Below, in pieces: positions 57,616 through 64,000 of a stretch of 64,000 nucleotides of DNA (positions within the stretch are counted from its first letter, which is position 1; every line of letters starts with the position of its first letter). Where the stretch lies: assembly GCA_030220185.1 (NCBI GenBank), contig JASPKZ010007539.1, forward strand, positions 186,001 to 250,000. Reading direction: 5' to 3'. The position numbers and the translations under genes are program-made. Under the pieces are notes generated by a model. That model made no database searches, was not told the DNA's origin, and saw only the letters and a list, made by a program, of their open reading frames with translations. The stretch comes from Diploptera punctata (taxonomy: Eukaryota > Arthropoda > Insecta > Blattodea > Blaberidae).

Positions 57616-58367
57616 AATAAAACTATTTTGAGTTGTAACTATTGACTAGGTATATTTTAGAATATTTTCTATGTTTTCAAAATTATTATTTTCATTCATG
57701 AAGAATAAAAAGTATATTCAGAGGACATGTTTTTAAATTAATGAAGAGAATTATTTTTTCGCATACTTATTGCTTCTACATCATACATCGGTGTGCATAC
57801 TAATGAAAAGTGAGCAGGTCACATGGTTTTGTTTTGATGAGGAACACTTTAAGAGTGGATAGACTTTAAAAGGCCTGTCAAACATAGAGGCCGTGAAAGC
57901 TCAGTTCTTGAAGCCTGCACTAAGATTATTGAAATACACTCAATCACGACTCTATATACTTGCCACAGAAACCTTCCTAATGGAAGATCTCAGGACCAAA
58001 TATAACCTACAAATTACAGAGAACTGGAGAAAACTTATGGATAAGACAGAAAACAACAACCTGGCCCAAATTTTATACAACAGTAGTAATAGTAAATAGA
58101 ACATGGATGGAAACCAACCAAGATCTGCGCCATTTTGTAAATTCTTTAGCAATGCATGGATACCACCACAAAGTGTGTAAAGTGAAGACCTACCATGACC
58201 CAAATGCAACACGCATATGTAATCTTTGTGAACTGTCAAAAAAGACCCAAATCATTAATTGAGACCGGCACAGATTTATAACACTGTGAAAGCGAAGTAT
58301 AGGAAGCCACTAATCACTAGATAACTCTAGTTACTTCGATGCACAACTTGGTGTGCATTTTCATTTA

Positions 58368-58990
58368 TATAATTACAAACAGGAATGAGATGCAATAAGG
58401 AAATTAAACATAGGCTTAATTACGGAAATGCATGCTATTATGCATGACAAGGACTCTTGTCATCCCAACTTCTCTCAAAAAAACATTAAACTGAAAATAT
58501 AAAACTCCTTCTCCCAGTTACATTATATGGATGCAAAACATGGACTCTTACTTTAAAGGAGAAAAGGAGATTACGAGTATCTGAGAATAGAGTTCTTAAG
58601 AACATTTTTGGACCAAAGAAAGATGAACAGACAGGTGAATGGAGAAGATTACATAACAGTAAGCTAAATGGTATTTATAGGAAGCCAGATATAATAACAG
58701 TTAGGTCTTGTAGACTGTGATGGGCAGGACATGTGGTATGAATGGGGAATGAAAGAGGGGCTTGGAAACTCCTTACAGGAAAACAAGAGGTAAAGTGCCC
58801 AGTAGTTAGGCCAAGAATGAGATGGGAGAATAATATTAACCATGATTTGAGAGAAGTAAATTATACAGGGATGATTGAAAAACATTAACTCAGAATAGGA
58901 GTGTATGGAGAGCTTATGTCCAAGCAGCTATGAACTTAAGAATTTGATTAGTACCAGTGGAGTTAGTGGAAGAATTTAAGAGAATTTCTG
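58368..58990 (+). pseudogene. LINE D 3' fragment
   Basis: Close match to 39540-40140: ATAATTACAAACAGGAATGA, ATATTTTTGGACCAAAG-like sequence, GATGAACAGACAGGTGAATG, and GCAGGACATGTGG. Reading frames are broken at several points. Only the post-RT C-terminal region is present. Confidence 0.85.
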
Positions 58991-59116
58991 GAAAGGTTTT
59001 TTATTATATGATGATTAGTACAGGAGCATTTGATAACATACATGATATGAAAACTTATTTCTTATCAAACCAATAGAAGAAACTATGTAATATAAATCTA
59101 TTATGGCAAGATTAAT

Positions 59117-59379
59117 GCTGTAACTCATATAGAAGAGGAAAATAAATTGGATTGGCCACTGGTTAAGAAGAAACTGCCTGCTGACGGATGCCCTAGAAGG
59201 AATCGTCAATGGAAAGAAAGTTTGAGGCAGAAAAAGACATCAGATGATAGACAATATCTAAATAAAAATGGTTTGTATACAAATACAAAAAGGAAAGATG
59301 AGTTAGGGAAAGAGTGGAGAATGCTGAGTTTGCAGTGAAACACCTGCTCTTGGGCAGAACACTATGAGTGAATGAATGA
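59117..59379 (+). pseudogene. LINE E 3' fragment, with shared tail
   Basis: The last ~70 codons and 3' UTR of LINE E: LDWPLVKKKLPADGCPRR, corresponding to NWIGHWLRRNCLLKDALEG at 4.4 kb, then GTGGAGAATGCTGAGTTTGC, hairpin CTGCTCTTGGGCAG and (ATGA)n. Possible target duplication CAAGATT(A/C)AAT-like at 59107-59116 and 59380-59390. Confidence 0.85.
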
Positions 59380-59990
59380 CAAGATTCAATTTTTGTGCAT
59401 CATTCACAAAAACAAACAATTTGTCAATATCCATTTTGAAAATGTTGAAATGTGATGGAATTTTCTCCAAGTCTAAATAGACACAATGGGCTGTATGAAT
59501 AAAACTGGAGGTTTTCCTTGTGAGCACAAGGTAGAGGTAGAAGTATTTGCTTGGAAGCAAAAGGTAGAAGTATAAGCATGTGCTTTGAATATTATGAGTA
59601 ACCATAACCTTATACTTCTACCTTTTCCTTCTAAATAAGAAGCATGTGCTTCTAAACTCCCAGCAGAGCAGCTGCGCGTTTCGTAAATGAATCATCAGCA
59701 CTCTTTACTAACTGAGCGCTTGTTTATGTTTTCATTCTTTAAAAGCAAAGTATTTGTGGCCTTTTCTGTTTCGGATGCAAGAAATAGTTCAAAGTCTGCA
59801 AAAAATAGAATGACATTTTTAGTTACTGCTCAAGGAAAAAATCCACAATTATTACAAAAGTCGCAAATTCTGGAAGAAAAAAGAAGAAAAAATGTAGCAA
59901 TTCAGGAAATAATTAAATTATTTTAACTTAATTTTAGCACACCGATAAATTCAAACCAGTTGCTAAAGAAAATTAACAATATGAAAACTA

Positions 59991-60110
59991 GAACTCCAAG
60001 CACGACAGGTCTAGAAGGTTCTTGACCTACAAGTCGGCTGCTGGCCTCACATCCACATGTGTTAATCAAAGAGGTAGATGATTATAAGCCAGTGTAGGGG
60101 TCCTCCAGCC
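59991..60110 (-). mobile_element. SINE C, 5'-truncated copy in the Myb/SANT exon
   Basis: The 3' third of SINE C (GCACGACAGGTCTAGAAGG and TCACATCCACATGTG on the plus strand) with a perfect 12-bp target duplication ATATGAAAACTA (59979-59990 and 60111-60122). Confidence 0.92.
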
Positions 60111-60288
60111 ATATGAAAACTATGCTGAAGAAAAGACAGATATGAACAGAACCGGGAAGAAACCATTCGTTCTGATTTCCCAGGAGAAAGAGCTCTTCAG
60201 TTTGTTACAAGGAGAGATAAATCCTGTAATAGTCAGAATTCCAGGTAAGTCTTATTTATTCAATAATATATTGATTACTTATAATCAT

Positions 60289-60595
60289 GTCCACTGCTGT
60301 GGTCTCGAGGGGTAGCATGCTGCCTTATCACGCAACGAGCCCGGGTTCGATTCTCGGTAATGACAGGATCCTGGGTGAGATTTTTTTCGTGTTTTTTCTC
60401 TCACCTGTAAGACAATTGTCAGGAAGCTTAGGGCCCAACGGTCCCCAAAAATCATCCAGCCATTATCATCACCGGTTGTGGAAAGCAACGGGAAGCTACC
60501 ACACCTGTAATTCCCTAGTAAAGGTGCAAAGCACAGCATGAAAATGTTATGATTGCAGTGAAAGACCTGCACTCGGGCAGAATTACTATGGATGG
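60289..60595 (+). mobile_element. SINE A, full-length copy in the Myb/SANT intron
   Basis: GTCCACTGCTGTGGTCTCGA head, B box GGGTTCGATTCTCGG, tail hairpin CTGCACTCGGGCAG (one mismatch) and ATGG end. Perfect 12-bp target duplication ACTTATAATCAT (60277-60288 and 60596-60607). Confidence 0.94.
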
Positions 60596-60972
60596 ACTTA
60601 TAATCATAATAAGAAAAACAGATACCTATAGTTATAGAATAAATTGAGCTATTTACAATCAAAATATAATCCTATTAAAGTAAGTGAGATTATTAATACA
60701 TATTTCGAATTTTCCGTTATTGTTTTTCTCAGGCTATCATTTATCCATACACTTATTTTCAGGAGCAGTAAGGGTGGAATCATCAACATGAGATTTGCCA
60801 GTGGATACATCATTTAATAAACCTCCGCCCTTAAAAAAAAAATGCTGGAAACCGATGAGTCGAAAGATTAGAGAATGCCCTTCATGGACTGATGCTATTG
60901 GAACAATTAAAATTGACTATAATTCAAATAGAAAAAGAAAAAGTGCTTATGGACAGATTAAATAAATTATGA

Positions 60973-61657
60973 GAGAGACGTTTCTCAAGACTATAGTGAG
61001 GGAAATGTATTATTTGCTGTCCTGTAAAATTTTATTTTTCTATTTGAATTCTATCAATTTCAGATTAATAATTTATAGCGTAATTATGTAAATCTAGTTC
61101 TAGTGAAGTGAGATAAATCAAAGTTGATTTTCAATGTATTCAGTCGAACAAGTGATAGTGAATAATTGATAGTTAAATAATATAAATAAACATTCACTCC
61201 AATAAATTAAAAATAATAAATATCCTTCATTGTATATAACAGTTGTAATTTCTTCTCTTTTTTTCGCGTCCTCCTCTTATAATTTTCCCTTCAGTGAAAT
61301 TTTCTTCTGATACTTCTCCATTGTTGTAACTTCATTATCATTGCCAGAATCATCAATATTGATGAATGCCTATTTCTTCTCCTATACCAGTTTGAAACCC
61401 TGGATCGGCCAAGAATCAAAAAATACCTTCATTCTATCTTCAGAGAATAGTGCACCATCTCTTCTCCCTACTGTTTCAGGCAAAAAGTGGGCAGCAATCC
61501 ACATTATAACACTTTTTACGACGTACGGGGACTACAAATTGAACCATGTCTGTATTTTGTGATGAGGAGTCTGCTACCAACCAGACTTCACTTTTTTGAT
61601 GAACATGCTTCTTAAAAGAAGCAAAAGGTTCACTTTATTCATACAGTTTTTCTAATC
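60973..61657. other. Transposon interior, unrecognised
   Basis: AT-rich. The minus strand at about 61560-61380 reads AAHFLPETVGREDGALFSED, but no family is evident. Confidence 0.3.
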
Positions 61658-61836
61658 TTGAAGCACATGCTTCAAGGTCAAGCTTGTGCTTCTTCAATGG
61701 AAGCAGATGCTTTTTTCTCAATGTGTCACCGCGAGTAAAAGGTTATGATTCATACTTTATTCATAAATTCTGAAGGATACCATATGCTTCAAAATAGTGA
61801 AGTAAAAACATTTCCTCCACTTTATTCATATGGCCC

Positions 61837-62646
61837 CATGTGTATGCATAGAAGAATCATGCAAATCATCCAACTTACAGAAACTATTTTAATACTATCT
61901 GCCAACCATAGGAGACACACCCTAAACTTCCGCACACAATACATATGGGAGAATATTTGAAAAATAAAAATGGGTGGGACAGTTTTGAACGTATTCATCC
62001 ACGTCCCTTTGCTAGGTTTATGCTACTTGGACAATTTATTAGAATACTTCAATCATTCGTCATTTTCTGCTAATATAAAAACCCGGATTTTCTTAAACCA
62101 AATGAGAAAAGTAGTACTGAAGTCTTAAATTTAAAAGTTAACAAAATACTTACTCCAACCTTAAGCTAACAAAATTACTAACTGTAATCTTATATTAGTC
62201 CTAGGTTAGGAATTAGGTCATATTTAGTGCAGAAAATATAAACTTAATTATATGTTGGCTGCATTGGAAGTGTATGTTGACTGATTTCAAACAGCAATAT
62301 CGCCGTTACCAAGTAGGAAGTACATAATTAACAATTATAAAAAAGGTTATAATAATCATTACAAAACATTTAAAATAGTAGACTACTGTAATAAGAATGA
62401 TGCAAAATGCATGTTAGAATGGATACAGGTTACAAACTATACAGCCATAGGTTAAAAACTATATTGTTATCAATCATCTTCCTTTTAATCTCTTGCTCGT
62501 CTCATGGTACCAACATTTATTTTTTTCTTCCATTCTAACATCTACTACATTGTTTGCCATGTATATCCAACATCGTAATTTTTAAAATTATGGTAGATAT
62601 CTTAGGTCACATTTCATTAGATTTTATTGGATTAAAATCATTAGGT
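61837..62646. other. AT-rich interval, nothing recognised
   Basis: No ORF of note and no repeat shared with the rest of the window. Confidence 0.5.
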
Positions 62647-62647
62647 A

Positions 62648-64000
62648 GCTTTACCTTGTCGTGGTGGAGTGGCTTGCATGCTTAAATGATCCTGAGAGTT
62701 ATGCCGGCAGTAGCATTGCTGCCGATAGGGTTACCCATGCCAGACTGGTCAAAGGTGATAAGCCAGACGAAAAAAGTACCTTGGTCAAAAGAGTGACGAT
62801 CTTTCACTGTAAAAATACAACCATCAAGAAATGCAGACATGGGTTCAACTGGGGTAAAATTTTCCAGACGTCAAAAAGTCTCCCATTCAGTTCTCCGGAT
62901 GGGGACTACTTCAGGGAACCCATGCCAAAGGCTCAAACACAGGGATATGTTCCTAGGAACATGGAATGTTAGGACTTCATACAATAGCGGGGCACTAGAG
63001 ATATTAACGCGGGAATTAGATAAATCGCCCTTGGATATAGTCGATTCACAGGAAGATGGGTGGCCAGGAGAAAGTAGTCAGGAATCAGGAAGCTTTGCAT
63101 TATACTACGGGGGTGCAGAAAGACCTGCATTTGGAAGGGTTTATTAGTCAGAAGGAGGATCCTATCCGCTATCCGAGATGTTAAGTTTGTTAGTGATAGG
63201 GTATCATACATAATTCTAAAGGGTAAACAACATGATTTTATAATTTTAAATGTACATGCTCCCACAGAAGATAAAGATGACAAGATCAAGGATGAGTTCT
63301 ATGAAGAATTTGAATGCGTATTTGATAGCCTTTCTCGATATCATATGAAAATTGTCTTAGGAGATTTTAATGCAAAAGTGGGGCAGGAAGATATATTCAA
63401 ACCAACAATAGGCAAATTCAGCCATCATGAAGATAGTAATGACAATGGGGTTAGATTAGTCACCTTCGCCACATCAAAGAATCTCATTGTTAAGAACACA
63501 ACATTTCAGCATAAGGATATTCACAAATACACTTGGACGTCTCCAGATGGCAAAAATCGAAACCAAATAGATCATCTATTAGTGGACAAACGCTGGCACA
63601 GTAGCATCATCGATATTAGATCTGTTAGAGGGGCAGACTGCAATTCGGATCATCATCTGGTCAGAGTGAAATTCAGACAATGCCTATCGCTAATGAGAGG
63701 AACAAACGCTAAAGATGATTCTGTAAAATTTGAATTAAAAAACTTGAAAAATTATGAAATGCAGCAAGAATATCAAAATTGCTTATAGATTTGAAGTACT
63801 AGAATCTTCAGATGACAATGTGGCAAACGAAGAAGAAACTGACATAAATAAAGAATGGGAGGCTATAAGAGATATTATTAAATTGTCAGCATCAGAAAGC
63901 ATTGGTTGTTTAAAAAAGAGGCAAAACAAGAAATGGTTTGATGAGGAATATGCCGACTTTGTAAAGAAAATAAAGCTAGCAAAAATGAAATGGTTACACG
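62648..64000 (+). pseudogene. LINE D, 5' part of a further copy, cut by the window end
   Basis: Starts CTTTACCTTGTCGTGGTGG, colinear with 36950 onward and more than 90% alike by eye. Leader ORF 62661-62972 (WLACLNDPESYAGS) overlaps the endonuclease start GTWNVRTSYNSGALEIL. The three endonuclease stops of the 37-kb copy are absent here, but a 1-base loss near 63130 and a 4-base loss near 63770 shift the frame. Endonuclease phrases KIVLGDFNAKVGQED, YTWTSPDGKNRNQIDH and SDHHLVRVK are intact. Confidence 0.9.

Larger units (their letters stand above)
57046..57859 (-). mobile_element. TA-flanked Tc1/mariner-type deletion derivative, 0.8 kb
   Basis: Inverted termini TCTGCTCTAAGAGTGATCCT (left) and, reverse-complemented, TCCACTCTTAAAGTGTTCCT (right), with TA at 57044-57045 and 57860-57861. 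It splits LINE F between IELIWKKLEL and NIEAVKAQ. Only an N-terminal HTH piece remains (57310-57140, minus: HKSGKPLTSGQKTVILNVFH). It also carries foldback 6. Confidence 0.8.
51139..58320 (+). pseudogene. LINE F: ORF1, EN and RT remnants, split by two insertions
   Basis: An ORF1-like start MPGPHTKYNSRSKSLTDKEI at 51139 runs to about 51740. After the piggyBac insertion the endonuclease appears: LLLLNVEGLKSAL (54.82 kb), TEPIELPGYYLETHPS, RGRPMRGISCYFKP, IARDLNCKID (to 55.18 kb). RT: RVLYKENGDRTDPNYYRGIA (56.14 kb), motif A FVDYLKVFDTV, motif B QGDTLSPLLFN, motif C MYADDIA (56.65 kb), KYLSMTL, then a 0.8-kb DNA transposon. The C-terminal region is VKAQFLKPALRLLKYTQSRL with ATETFLMEDLRTKYNL (57.9-58.0 kb), ending near 58.3 kb. 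Catalytic YADD intact, but frames are broken throughout. CR1/Jockey-like in layout; clade uncertain. Confidence 0.78.
59687..60972 (+). pseudogene. Myb/SANT-like DNA-binding protein gene, two exons, decayed
   Basis: Exon 1 (59687-60244): QGKNPQLLQKSQILEEKRRK, NVAIQEIIKLF then TAA, QLLKKINNMKT, a SINE C insertion, then KKPFVLISQEKELFSLLQGE and NPVIVRIPG ending at CCAG|GTAAGT. Intron 60245-60762 (holding SINE A) ends TTATTTTCAG. Exon 2 resumes in phase with AVRVESST, a stop, basic residues, and in a shifted frame LLEQLKLTIIQIEKEKVLMD (coiled coil) to TGA 60970-60972. Layout and the splice-phase match fit the Myb/SANT-like family found in insect genomes and Harbinger-like elements. Dead by two stops, a frameshift and the SINE. 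Confidence 0.65.
59488..61836. mobile_element. DNA transposon with Myb/SANT-like gene and palindromic subterminal sites
   Basis: Ends GGGCTGTATGAATAAAACTG (left) and, reverse-complemented, GGGCCATATGAATAAAGTGG (right) match over about 27 bp. Perfect palindromic sites AAGCATGTGCTT (59575-59586), GAAGCATGTGCTTC (59639-59652) and TTGAAGCACATGCTTCAA (61658-61675) sit near both ends. Harbinger-type elements pair a Myb/SANT protein with a transposase. No transposase was recognised here, so class is a guess. No target duplication seen. Confidence 0.55.

Noticed and set aside
60289..60360. tRNA gene (also the heads at 7.4, 10.4, 25.5, 41.8 kb)
   Set aside because: A- and B-box-like sequences belong to SINEs with tails and target duplications; cloverleaf pairing is not maintained.

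Overview
This 64 kb window is intergenic DNA from an animal nuclear genome, most likely an insect and perhaps a cockroach or termite. The guess rests on AT-rich composition, three abundant tRNA-derived SINE families, several arthropod-type LINE clades, a Penelope-like element with a GIY-YIG endonuclease, and mariner, piggyBac and uncharacterised arthropod transposon genes. The species is inference. I found no host protein-coding gene, rRNA or stand-alone tRNA. Nearly everything recognisable is a transposable element (TE), mostly degenerate and often nested.

Layout. 0-4 kb: 3' half of a LINE (family A), a truncated SINE A and a foldback insertion. 4.1-6.5 kb: 5'-truncated LINE E on the minus strand with a 758-codon open frame. 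6.5-7.5 kb: a tandem array split by a full SINE A. 8-10.4 kb: old LINE D and a SINE B. 12.2-13.5 kb: LINE A, with a matching empty site at 33.3 kb. 15.1-30.1 kb: I read this as one DNA transposon (C-terminal gene part at 16-17.5 kb, N-terminal part at 29.3-29.8 kb, matching inverted ends at 15.44 and 30.05 kb) split by about 11.8 kb of nested insertions: LINE H with RNase H, a Penelope-like element (PLE), a 1.3 kb duplicated segment, SINE B, SINE C and LINE G.

30.1-33.4 kb: GC-rich repeats, transposon termini and a mariner-type pseudogene. 33.4-45.7 kb: one old LINE D cut into four collinear pieces by a DNA transposon (itself holding a foldback that holds a SINE A), a younger LINE D with a 16-bp target duplication, and a 4.8 kb block with inverted arms, SINE B and a TA-flanked mariner. 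46-50 kb: foldbacks, SINEs and a second copy of the uncharacterised transposon gene. 51.1-58.3 kb: LINE F split by a piggyBac element with TTAA ends and by a TA-flanked deletion derivative. 59.5-61.8 kb: a DNA transposon with a two-exon Myb/SANT-like gene. 62.6 kb to the end: another LINE D.

Two observations stand out. First, five short foldback insertions (about 220-280 bp without later insertions), each flanked by an 11-17 bp target duplication, carry hammerhead-ribozyme-like cores near their apex. The PLE carries the same type of motif at its 3' end, and its inverted 5' copy begins exactly at the predicted cleavage site. Second, SINE A and LINE E share a 3' tail whose hairpin shows a compensatory base-pair change, which points to LINE E as the retrotransposition partner of SINE A. 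All calls come from reading the sequence. Family names rest on motif recognition, not on database searches.
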